This document shows positions 56,301 to 62,882 of a DNA stretch of 64,000 nucleotides, in pieces; the stretch's first letter is position 1; the number at the start of each line of letters is the position of its first letter. Source of the DNA: Xanthobacteraceae bacterium 501b (GTDB taxonomy: Bacteria > Pseudomonadota > Alphaproteobacteria > Rhizobiales > Xanthobacteraceae); assembly GCA_000378025.1 (NCBI GenBank), contig KB899087.1, positions 2,170,001-2,234,000 of the forward strand, written 5' to 3'. A model generated the notes under the pieces. That model ran no database searches. It was not told the origin of the DNA and saw nothing but the letters and a program-made list of their open reading frames with translations. Both the position numbers and the translations under genes were made by a program.

Positions 56301-58209
56301 CGCCGAAACCGCCGGAGATGTCGTCGACGCGCACTTCGGCGCCCCGGCTGGCAAAGACGCCAATGAAGTCATCGCCAAGGCCGCCCGAAATGTCGTCGGC
56401 GCGAATGTCGCTGCGCCGGTCGGTCGCCGACAGAAGGATGGTGTCGTTGCCCCAGCCGCCGTCGATGTCGTCGACGCGGATGTCGCCACCTTCGGAGGCG
56501 AACAGGCCGATGAAGTCGTCGCCAAGATTGCTGTCAATGTCGTCGCCGGTGATGTCGCCGCCGTCCGTCGCGGAGAGCACGATCCGGTCGTCGCCGCTCG
56601 ACAAGAAGCCGCCGTCGCCCGAGATGTCGTCGAAGCGGATCTCGCCGCCCTTCGACGCTACGAGACGAATGGAATCATCGCCATCGCCGCCGGAGATGTC
56701 TTCGACGCGGATTTCGCCGCCCTTGGTGGCGATCAGGCCGATCTTGTCGTCACCGAAGCTTCCGTCGATGTCGTTGCCGGAGATCTCGCCGCCCTTGGTC
56801 GCCAGCAGCCCGATGACGTCATCGCCAAAGCCACCGGAAATGCTGTCGAAGCGCACTTCGCCGCGTTCCGAAGCGAAGAGACCGATGAAGTCATCGCCGA
56901 GGCCGCCCGAGATGTCATCGACACCGACGTCGCTCCGCCGGTCCGTCGCCGACAGCAGGATCGTGTCGTTGCCCCAGCCGCCGTCGATGTCGTCGACGCG
57001 GATGTCGCCGCCTTCGGAAGCGAACAGGCCGATGAAGTCATCGCCGCTATTGCCGTCAATGTCGTCGCCGGTGATGTCGCCGCCGTCCGTCGCAGAGAGC
57101 ACGATCCGGTCGTCGCCGCTCGACAAGAAGCCGCCGTCGCCGGAGATGTCGTCAAAGCGGATCTCGCCGCCCTTCGACGCCAGCAGCCGAATGGAATCAT
57201 CGCCATCTCCGCCGGAGATGTCGTCGACGCGGGTCTCGCCGCCGAGAACGCTGACCACACCGATGAAGTCGTTGCCGTCGCCGCCGTCGATATCGTCCAC
57301 GCGGGTCTCGCCGCCGAAGCCGCTGACCACCGCGATAAAGTCGCGGCCGGAACCGCCTTCGACGTCATCCGCCACCACGTCGCTACGGAAACCGAACGAC
57401 CCAAGCAGCAACCGGTCGTTTCCACGCCCGCCCTCGACATCGCCGTCGATGCCGATATCGGCGCCGTCGGTCGCGAACACCGAAATCTCGTCGTTGCCCG
57501 CCTCGCCCCTCACCGATCCCTGGATCGTGATCTCTTCATTTGAGGCGTTGAAAATATTGATGTCGTCGTTGCCATCGCCACCAAGGACGTTGCCGCCGAC
57601 GCCGCCGACTTTAAGAATGCCCGTCGAGATATCGTCGGCGGCCGTGATGTTGATCGTGTCGTTGCCGTCACCACCCTTCACATCGCCGTTGATGTTGACG
57701 AAGCCGGTCCAGGCGGGGTTGGAGAACGACCCGCCGCCGATGGTGATGACGTCGTCGTCGGCATCACCGTCGATCGTGCCGTCGATGGAAATGGACGCCT
57801 CGTTGGTGGCGGCCGCGTCCGGACGGATCGTGACCACGTCATTGCCGGCTTTGCCGTTCACGTCGGTGCTGGGATAGTCACCGGCCGTGTACGAGCCACC
57901 GACGATTTCGATGGTGTTCGCCTGGCCGTTGCCCTTGATGTTGCCGCTCTGCTCGACGCCGGTGCCATTGTCGCAGAACCAGCTACCGGAAGTCTCGGTG
58001 CAGCCCGCTGGCGCCGCCGCGACACGCGTCGGCGCCAGCATCACGGCGGCGGTCAGCATGGCCGCTACCGCAGCGGCAGAGGCCGACCCGAACAGAGCCC
58101 CCTTGCGATGATCAATCTTCATGGAAGCGGCCGCGTGGACCTTGTTCCGCCCGACAAGCTCCATCGCGGCGCGCGCGCCGCGGCGCGCCTTGGCAATCTT
58201 CTTCGCCAT
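53392..58209 (-). CDS. Giant repeat autotransporter (type V secretion)
   Basis: A 1605-residue autotransporter. Extended basic signal region (residues 1-66, ending TRVAAAPAG). A passenger made of about 24-25-residue acidic repeats of the form GGDIRVDDIDGGWGNDTILLSAT spans roughly residues 110-950, a likely beta-solenoid resembling calcium-binding RTX-like GGxGxD turns. A conventional parallel-helix region follows, then a C-terminal beta-barrel (about residues 1320-1605; SYDVSGGWDFSQQTWGLQAGGDYTFDYNDWRITAGAFGGYGWSD) ending in the outer-membrane signature GGIKFRW. GGGGGACT lies before the ATG. A surface adhesin or S-layer-like role is inferred. No protease triad is evident. Confidence 0.9.
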   Translation of the reverse strand: MAKKIAKARRGARAAMELVGRNKVHAAASMKIDHRKGALFGSASAAAVAAMLTAAVMLAPTRVAAAPAGCTETSGSWFCDNGTGVEQSGNIKGNGQANTIEIVGGSYTAGDYPSTDVNGKAGNDVVTIRPDAAATNEASISIDGTIDGDADDDVITIGGGSFSNPAWTGFVNINGDVKGGDGNDTINITAADDISTGILKVGGVGGNVLGGDGNDDINIFNASNEEITIQGSVRGEAGNDEISVFATDGADIGIDGDVEGGRGNDRLLLGSFGFRSDVVADDVEGGSGRDFIAVVSGFGGETRVDDIDGGDGNDFIGVVSVLGGETRVDDISGGDGDDSIRLLASKGGEIRFDDISGDGGFLSSGDDRIVLSATDGGDITGDDIDGNSGDDFIGLFASEGGDIRVDDIDGGWGNDTILLSATDRRSDVGVDDISGGLGDDFIGLFASERGEVRFDSISGGFGDDVIGLLATKGGEISGNDIDGSFGDDKIGLIATKGGEIRVEDISGGDGDDSIRLVASKGGEIRFDDISGDGGFLSSGDDRIVLSATDGGDITGDDIDSNLGDDFIGLFASEGGDIRVDDIDGGWGNDTILLSATDRRSDIRADDISGGLGDDFIGVFASRGAEVRVDDISGGFGDDEITLRATRGGDIRAEDISGGFGDDEIGLTASRGGEIRVEDISGGDGEDEITLRASSGGEIRFDDISGDGGFLSSGDDRIVLSATDGGDITGDDIDGNLGDDFIGLFASEGGDIRVDDIDGGWGDDTILLSATDRRSDVGVDDISGGLGDDFIGLFASERGEVRFDSISGGFGDDVIGLLATKGGEISGNDIDGSFGDDKIGLIATKGGEIRVEDISGGDGDDSIRLVASKGGEIRFDDISGDGGFLSSGDDRIVLSATDGGDITGDDIDGGWGDDQIALRADGGGIRIDDIDGGSGDDDIFIGGTDAEGTWISLDNIRGGSGDDLVVLSGLDNMNSNFFIGGEVDGGRGFDTLVVTNGSTLSLDDVEHFQQLGVEEGSYLELTQRWVNFNGNSEANGLVTVDATSYLRLSDLEADLDTGTVVLEASQDGELGYRSIYTGRDAGWLDQTGGVLDVSGTTATGLAYTQVELTATEGGELRVSLPGATFVNQGTIALHNGIDDVAGDRLTINGDYVGGGNLLIDTYLYDAASPTDVLVINGNVAAESTTTIYVNNTNAGQGVYTGTGLGQGIKVVDVSEGGVSPDDAFQLARNTVSGQREVMAGAYSYRLYQDPDNEAPSFAKSIDTGAGDWYLRAGYTAQATGYATAPSAMQRHFYAGLDTLNKRLGEVRQQDQLEGRNADLAQSVTKAPAYQPVPAPKFQMWGRGGGADLSYDVSGGWDFSQQTWGLQAGGDYTFDYNDWRITAGAFGGYGWSDVDVDGDWTSWGGSSSLEINGWNAGIYASIRQVGLVPGAGFYTDLVGKVDVLDLDIASTSNVTANTDATVWGGSIEMGYGFELANGWVLQPQAQLAYASASQDAYFDSIGTSVSPGDAESLIGRLGLQVQSTFVMATGQTITPYAIFNINSEFLGDNKTNVAGTVLTSDINGTWYNAGIGFTADLNGSVALFGTGEYNFGDVEGWAGQGGIKFRW
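55490..57240 (-). repeat. 522-bp higher-order tandem repeat in the autotransporter passenger
   Basis: A marker segment (GAGCACGATCCGGTCGTCGC) recurs at 55531, 56053, 56575 and 57097, exactly 522 bp apart each time (174 codons, about seven short repeats). The first and third units are nearly identical over their length, while the second differs in its middle third. Confidence 0.9.
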
Positions 58210-58636
58210 GTAGTCCCCCGAAATCCCGATATTGGGCAGGCGGTCGAGCCGCCCTTTGCGCGACGAATCCGGTACCCGCTAGCCCGGAACGTCACGATTC
58301 GGGGGAACGCTAATGCAACGGCCTTTGACGATGCAAGGTCGTCACATTGTCAAAAATGTTGCGTAAGTATCGGTAATAAATTGCTTCTTAGGGTGTCATG
58401 ATACTCCCCTCACAGGGATATGTATGATTTCCAACAATTTCAGAACCATCGCCGCAGCCGCAGGAAATTCTCGAAAATTGCGCTAAAATAACACCTCCCT
58501 GAAATTCCGTTACGTCAGCATGGCAGTTCTCCGCCACCGTGCTATTTTTGCTACGCATCAGGGGAGGCCAGAGGCACGGTCGGAGCGGGTTCGACCGACA
58601 TTCTTTTTGCGGAGGATGCCCGGCCTGCGGGGAATT
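58210..58636. promoter_or_regulatory. Divergent promoter region of autotransporter and resolvase-like genes
   Basis: A 427-bp interval without a supported gene. It is noticeably more AT-rich in 58340-58520 than its surroundings. A TTGACA is present on the minus strand at 58353-58348, but no good -10 follows. It probably contains the autotransporter promoter and possibly sites for the divergent DNA-binding protein. Confidence 0.45.
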
Positions 58637-59290
58637 ATGCTCATTGGTTATTGTCTCGTCGAAACCGACGGCCGGACGGACGGCAGCGCCGTTTCTGGCC
58701 CAACTTTTCTCTTGCCGGGAGATTCCATGTCTTCCAACGCCGGCAGGCCTGCGCGGGCCGAGCCGGAACCGCCGGAGGCCGCAGCGCTGCGGGCGCTCGG
58801 CTGCGAGCATGTCTTTACCGACATAGATGACGATCGCCGCATCGATCGGCCCGGCTTGCGGGCGGCGCTGGATTTCTCGCGCCTGGGCGATGTGCTGACG
58901 GTGCCGGCGCTCGGTCATCTCGGTGCCGATGTCGAGACGGTCGTCCGCATCGTCGCGTCCCTCAGCCAGAAGGGCGTGACGATTCGGTTGGGCGGCATGC
59001 CGATGGACATGATGATTCCCACCGGCGAGGCGCTCGCCTTCGCCTGCCGCGCGCTGGTCCAGCTGACCGAGCCCGGCCCGGCGCCGGCGGTCGCATCAAG
59101 CGGGCCGCGGCGGCGCGGTCGGCCGCAATCGCTCTCGAACAAGGATATCGCCAAGGCCCACCGGCTGCTGGCAAACGGCAATGCCGTCCCGGAAGTGGCA
59201 CGGGCGCTCGGCGTCTCCCCCGCGACCGTGTACCGAATCTTCCCCCGGCGCCCCTCGAAATCCGGGCACCCCGACGACACCGCGAACTGA
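58637..59290 (+). CDS. Serine-recombinase-like DNA-binding protein lacking catalytic residues
   Basis: A 217-residue protein. The body follows the resolvase/invertase pattern: IGYCLVETDG, RIDRPGLRAALDFSRLGDVLTVPALGHLGADVETVVRIVASLSQKGVTIRLGG, then a C-terminal HTH_7 (SLSNKDIAKAHRLLANGNAVPEVARALGVSPATVYRIF). Compared with GYARVSTDDQ and KLDRLGR of active enzymes, the nucleophile Ser is Glu, the nearby Arg is Leu, and the DR..R of the second motif is GH..A. It is therefore unlikely to cut DNA and may be a regulator, perhaps of the divergent autotransporter. The start at 58637 is chosen because the fold begins there. Confidence 0.72.
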   Translation: MLIGYCLVETDGRTDGSAVSGPTFLLPGDSMSSNAGRPARAEPEPPEAAALRALGCEHVFTDIDDDRRIDRPGLRAALDFSRLGDVLTVPALGHLGADVETVVRIVASLSQKGVTIRLGGMPMDMMIPTGEALAFACRALVQLTEPGPAPAVASSGPRRRGRPQSLSNKDIAKAHRLLANGNAVPEVARALGVSPATVYRIFPRRPSKSGHPDDTAN

Positions 59291-59308
59291 GCGGCGGATC
59301 GCCAGCGA

Positions 59309-59336
59309 GACTCGCCCGGGCACGGCCGGGCGAGTC
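59309..59336 (+). terminator. Perfect GC hairpin after the resolvase-like gene
   Basis: GACTCGCCCGG pairs perfectly with CCGGGCGAGTC across a 6-base loop, 19 bases after the stop. No U run follows. Confidence 0.5.
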
Positions 59337-59495
59337 GGGAATGTCGGCAATGGCAGGACAGCGCCCGGATCCGGCAGCGGGCCAGAAGAAGCCGTCAGCG
59401 CCCGATGCACTCGCGCACCTCGCTGTCAGCGATGAAAGGCGCGCCGGTAGCCGGAGGCGCCAAATCTCCAGGACTTATGTCGATGAGAAAGGAGG

Positions 59496-59569
59496 TGGCT
59501 GGGGGACCTGGATTCGAACCAGGACTAACGGAGTCAGAGTCCGCAGTTCTACCGTTAAACTATCCCCCA
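59496..59569 (-). tRNA. tRNA-Gln, anticodon CTG
   Basis: On the minus strand, acceptor arms TGGGGGA and TCCCCCA pair perfectly. The anticodon stem GCGGA/TCCGT encloses the loop CTCTGAC with anticodon CTG. The T arm carries GGTTCGAATCC, and CCA is encoded at the 3' end. Total 74 nt. Confidence 0.95.
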
Positions 59570-59981
59570 CCGTAACGCCGCACGCGGCGTCTTCCGGGGC
59601 CTTCCGCGGCGACACGAGGTGTCGGGACGCGGGGGCAGCGGCAGTGGCGCGCTCTATAGACGCTCCTGCCGGCTCGGTCTACCCCCCACCGTGCAGTTTC
59701 CACCACCACCGTTCCGCCGCGCCGGAAAGCAGGCGCCTCGGCAGGGCTGGCCCCCACCGCCGGCAGGAATATCCGCGTCCGCCAACGCGGCGCTCTCGCC
59801 GCAGCGGCCCGCACGCGGCCCGCACAGAGGAGCGTCGATTCGGTCGCCAACCGGGCCGGCGGCGTCGGCAGCGCAAAGACAGGCGCTGCGACTGGCGGAC
59901 GTGACCGGGTTCATCGGTAAGGCTGGCAGAGCGAAATGGGGCGCCGTGCACGCCGTGCGCGCCACGCCATCGGAGGCCGAC
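59570..59981. other. 412-bp region with no supported gene
   Basis: Open frames are present on both strands but are arginine/proline-rich with no domain or ribosome site. The region would contain the tRNA-Gln promoter (leftward) and the start signals of the GST-like gene (rightward). Confidence 0.4.
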
Positions 59982-60323
59982 GTGATCGTGCTCTATTCCT
60001 ATCCGCCGCTTTTCGGCGCCGCCGTCAATAATGGCTACGGGCTGAAGATTTTTGCCTATCTCCGACTGGCCCGCCTGCCCTTCGCGCACCGGCATGTGGT
60101 GGATGCCTCGACCGCGCCGCGCGGGCAGCTTCCCTATATCGTCGACGCGGGCGAGGTGATCGGCGACAGCGATACCATTATCGCCCATCTGGAGAGCCGG
60201 CATGGCGTGGCGCTCGACGCCGGGCTCACCGGGGCGCAGCGCGACACCGCGCTTCTGGTCCTCGTGCAGCACTGCCGGGCCATCCACGCCGCCATGGCTC
60301 ACCTCCCCGGCAGGGCGCCGTGA
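59982..60323 (+). CDS. Truncated glutathione S-transferase-like protein
   Basis: 113 residues from a GTG with GGAGG 5 bases upstream. The sequence has the N-terminal thioredoxin-like half of metaxin/Tom37-type GSTs (VIVLYSYPPLFGAAVNNGYGLKIFAYLRLARLPF, GQLPYIVDAGEVIGDSDTIIAHLESRHG) and then about 30 residues of the helical domain (LTGAQRDTALLVLVQHCRAIHAAMAHL) before a stop. Family members run to about 230-240 residues, so most of the C-terminal domain is missing; this is probably a decayed gene. Confidence 0.65.
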   Translation: MIVLYSYPPLFGAAVNNGYGLKIFAYLRLARLPFAHRHVVDASTAPRGQLPYIVDAGEVIGDSDTIIAHLESRHGVALDAGLTGAQRDTALLVLVQHCRAIHAAMAHLPGRAP

Positions 60324-60558
60324 CCGTCGTTTTAAACATGGCTCCCAAGCCGAAAGGCGCATGAAAGGGCAGTCCGATAGCCCACCCCGGACCGCTCTCA
60401 ACCATTTTGGTTGGATTGACCCCCATTAATCCGGTTAATGCTGCATTAACGGGCAAAGCCAGGCATGCACAGACCTCAGTGCTGCCATGCAGCATTCCGT
60501 CTTTTGCGCTGCGATAAAGCCTCTATATTTCGTGGCATACAGAATACTGGAGGCTCAA

Positions 60559-60762
60559 ATGAACACCACGACCCTTAACCACACCTCGTCCGACTTCTTC
60601 TCCCGCCTCGTCGAAGGCGTTACCAGCTTCTTTGAAGCCATTGGTGAAGGCCGTCGCATCGCCCAGCGCTACGAGGCTCTTGCCCGTCTTTCGGACGCCG
60701 CCCTCGCCAAGCGTGGCCTGACCCGCCAGGACATCGCCCGCGCCGCTGTCAACGGCCGCTGA
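60559..60762 (+). CDS. DUF1127 small protein
   Basis: A 67-residue arginine-rich protein with a C-terminal DUF1127 block (EGRRIAQRYEALARLSDAALAKRGLTRQDIARAAVNGR). GGAGG is at the right distance. Small DUF1127 proteins (for example CcaF1 of Rhodobacter) bind RNA and influence sRNA maturation; longer versions affect phosphate and carbon metabolism. Its end overlaps the opposing pbpC end by 14 bases. Confidence 0.9.
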   Translation: MNTTTLNHTSSDFFSRLVEGVTSFFEAIGEGRRIAQRYEALARLSDAALAKRGLTRQDIARAAVNGR

Positions 60763-62872
60763 GACGTCCCGGCTGAGCGGCCTCGTTCCAATCGGTCGCT
60801 CCGCGAATACGCAAGGTGACGCTGTCGGTTAATCCTGCAGCGTCCATGACGGTCAGACGCACGAAGCCCGCGCCCGCCGGCCGCCAGAATAATGTGGCGG
60901 CCCCGGCGGGCTGGCCGCTCGGCACGCCATCGACAAACACGGTTAGCTTGCCGGTCCCGCCGCTCACCTTGAGCGCCATCGGCTCGTCGCCCTCGCGCTC
61001 CAGGCTGGCCCCATCAGGCGGGAAAGCGATTTTCGGCCCCTCTCCCCCATTTTCCTGTCCCGACGCCTGCCCGAAATGCCGGAGCGGCGGCGGCAATTGC
61101 GCGTTCTTCACGTCCAGCGCCTCGGGCGGGGCCGGCGCGAACGGGGCGGGTCGGCTCACCAGCCGGGCAAACGCCTCGAACAGGATGGGTGCCGCCGCCT
61201 CTCGCCCGATCATGCCGGGCACGGGCTGTCCGTCGGGCCGCCCCACCCACACCGCGATCGTCCGGCGCCCGTCGAACCCCACCGCCCAGGCGTCGCGATA
61301 GCCGAAGGACGTACCGGTCTTGAAGGCGATGCGCCCGGCGCGCTCGTTGCGCGGGGCCGGCGTGCCGGCCAGCGATTGCGCGAGATAGGCCGCGGCGACC
61401 GGGCTCATCAGTTGCCGGGCGCTCTCCGGCCCTGAAGCGGCGCCGTCCAGCCGGTCGCGCAGGCCCTGCGCCAGACCGCCATTGGCGATGCCGGCATAGA
61501 GCCCGGCCAGCGCATCGAGGCTCATGCCGACGCCGCCCAGCCCGACGGCAAGCCCCGGGACTTCGCCCGGCGGCAGCTTGAGCGCGAAGCCGGACTGGCC
61601 GAGCCGGCTGGCGAGCCTTTGCGGCCCCACCGCCTGCAGCAGCACCACCGCCGGCACGTTCAGCGACAATTGAAGCGCCTGCTTCACCGACACCGTGCCC
61701 TGATAGTCGCGGTCAAAATTGCGCGGCCGGTAAGCACCGAAGCGCGCCGGCCGGTCCTCAATCAGCGTCTCGGGATGGGCAAGGCCGTCCTCGAAGGCGA
61801 GGCCATAGATGAACGGCTTCAGCGTCGAGCCGGGCGAACGGATCGCCCGCGTCAAATCCACCGCGCCGGCGCGCTCAGTGTCCTGCGGATCAGCGCCGCT
61901 CACCCGCGCCAGCACCTCGCCGCTGGCATTGTCGACCATGACGAGCGCCAGCGAGACGCCGGTGCCGAGCTCGCGCACCCGCTCCGCCGCCAGCGTCTCC
62001 AGCCGTGCCTGCGCCGAGGCGTCGATGGCGAGCTCATGGCTTTGCGCTGCCGGCTGCTGGCGCCGGGCAGCCTCCGCCGCGTGAGGGGCGAGCATCGGCA
62101 AGGCGAGGCGACCGGTGGGCACTGGCGCCCGGCCGGCGAACGCCACTTCCGCCGCGCCGAACAGCCCGGCCTCGCCCAGCCGGGCGAGCACCGTGTCGCG
62201 CGCCCGCAGGGCCCGCGCCGGGTGGCGGTCCGGCCGGCGCGATTCCGGCGCCTGCGGCAGGGCGACCAGCAGCGCCGATTCGGCAAGGGTGAGCCGGCGC
62301 GGCTCCTTGCCGAACCAGGCGAGGCTGGCCGCCCGCACGCCCTCGATATTGCCGCCATAGGGCGCCAGAGTGAGATAGAGCGCCAGGATCTCGCTCTTGC
62401 TCAGCCGCGCCTCCAGCTGGATGGCGCGACGCATCTCGGTGAGCTTGGCGCCGAGCTTGGCCGCGAATCCGCTGCCCTCGCGCGGCTCCAGCAGCCGGGC
62501 CACCTGCATGGTCAGGGTGGAGCCGCCGGAGACAATGCGCCCGTGCCGCAGCATCTGCCCCGCCGCCCGCACCAAAGCGAGCGGATCGACCCCCCCATGC
62601 TCCCAGAAGCGCTTGTCCTCATAGGCGACCAGCATGTCGCGAAAGCGCCGGTCGACCTCGCGGGTCTCCGCCTTAAGCCGCCAGCGCCCGTCAGCGAGGG
62701 CGAAGGGGCGCAGCAACCGCCCCTCGCGGTCACGCACCTCAACCGAGAGGGCGAGCCCAGGTGGCGGCGGGGCGCTGGCGCGCACGCCGGCGAGCCAGGC
62801 ATAAGAGCCTCCCGCCAGCAGCATCGCCCCGAGAACGGCGATGCCGCACGCGCGCCGCGCCCCCCGCCTCAC
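60749..62872 (-). CDS. pbpC: Penicillin-binding protein 1C
   Basis: A 707-residue bifunctional peptidoglycan synthase. N-terminal membrane anchor (GIAVLGAMLLAGGSYAWLAGV); GT51 transglycosylase with VAYEDKRFWEHGGVDPLALVRA, GGSTLTMQVARLL and LYLTLAPYGGNIEGV; transpeptidase with SPGSTLK, SLN and KTGTS; and a C-terminal BiPBP_C domain. It is paired with the alpha-2-macroglobulin gene immediately upstream, the normal pbpC-yfhM partnership. Confidence 0.95.
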   Translation of the reverse strand: MRRGARRACGIAVLGAMLLAGGSYAWLAGVRASAPPPPGLALSVEVRDREGRLLRPFALADGRWRLKAETREVDRRFRDMLVAYEDKRFWEHGGVDPLALVRAAGQMLRHGRIVSGGSTLTMQVARLLEPREGSGFAAKLGAKLTEMRRAIQLEARLSKSEILALYLTLAPYGGNIEGVRAASLAWFGKEPRRLTLAESALLVALPQAPESRRPDRHPARALRARDTVLARLGEAGLFGAAEVAFAGRAPVPTGRLALPMLAPHAAEAARRQQPAAQSHELAIDASAQARLETLAAERVRELGTGVSLALVMVDNASGEVLARVSGADPQDTERAGAVDLTRAIRSPGSTLKPFIYGLAFEDGLAHPETLIEDRPARFGAYRPRNFDRDYQGTVSVKQALQLSLNVPAVVLLQAVGPQRLASRLGQSGFALKLPPGEVPGLAVGLGGVGMSLDALAGLYAGIANGGLAQGLRDRLDGAASGPESARQLMSPVAAAYLAQSLAGTPAPRNERAGRIAFKTGTSFGYRDAWAVGFDGRRTIAVWVGRPDGQPVPGMIGREAAAPILFEAFARLVSRPAPFAPAPPEALDVKNAQLPPPLRHFGQASGQENGGEGPKIAFPPDGASLEREGDEPMALKVSGGTGKLTVFVDGVPSGQPAGAATLFWRPAGAGFVRLTVMDAAGLTDSVTLRIRGATDWNEAAQPGRLSGR

Positions 62873-62882
62873 GCGAGCCCCC

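Noticed and set aside
55490..57240. Regular repeats considered as a CRISPR array
   Set aside because: Repeats are contiguous, in frame, protein-coding and lack unique spacers; no cas genes nearby.
53758..57543. 1261-codon open frame antisense to the autotransporter
   Set aside because: It mirrors the GC-rich repeat of the real gene, has no domain, start signal or independent conservation, and the opposite strand has a signal peptide, barrel and terminal signature.
55217..57877. 886-codon Ser/Pro-rich open frame, also antisense
   Set aside because: Low-complexity by-product of the 522-bp repeat read in another frame.
59496..59569. tRNA-Gln as the ICE attachment site
   Set aside because: No integrase or mobility gene adjoins it; the integrase and its repeats abut guaA instead.
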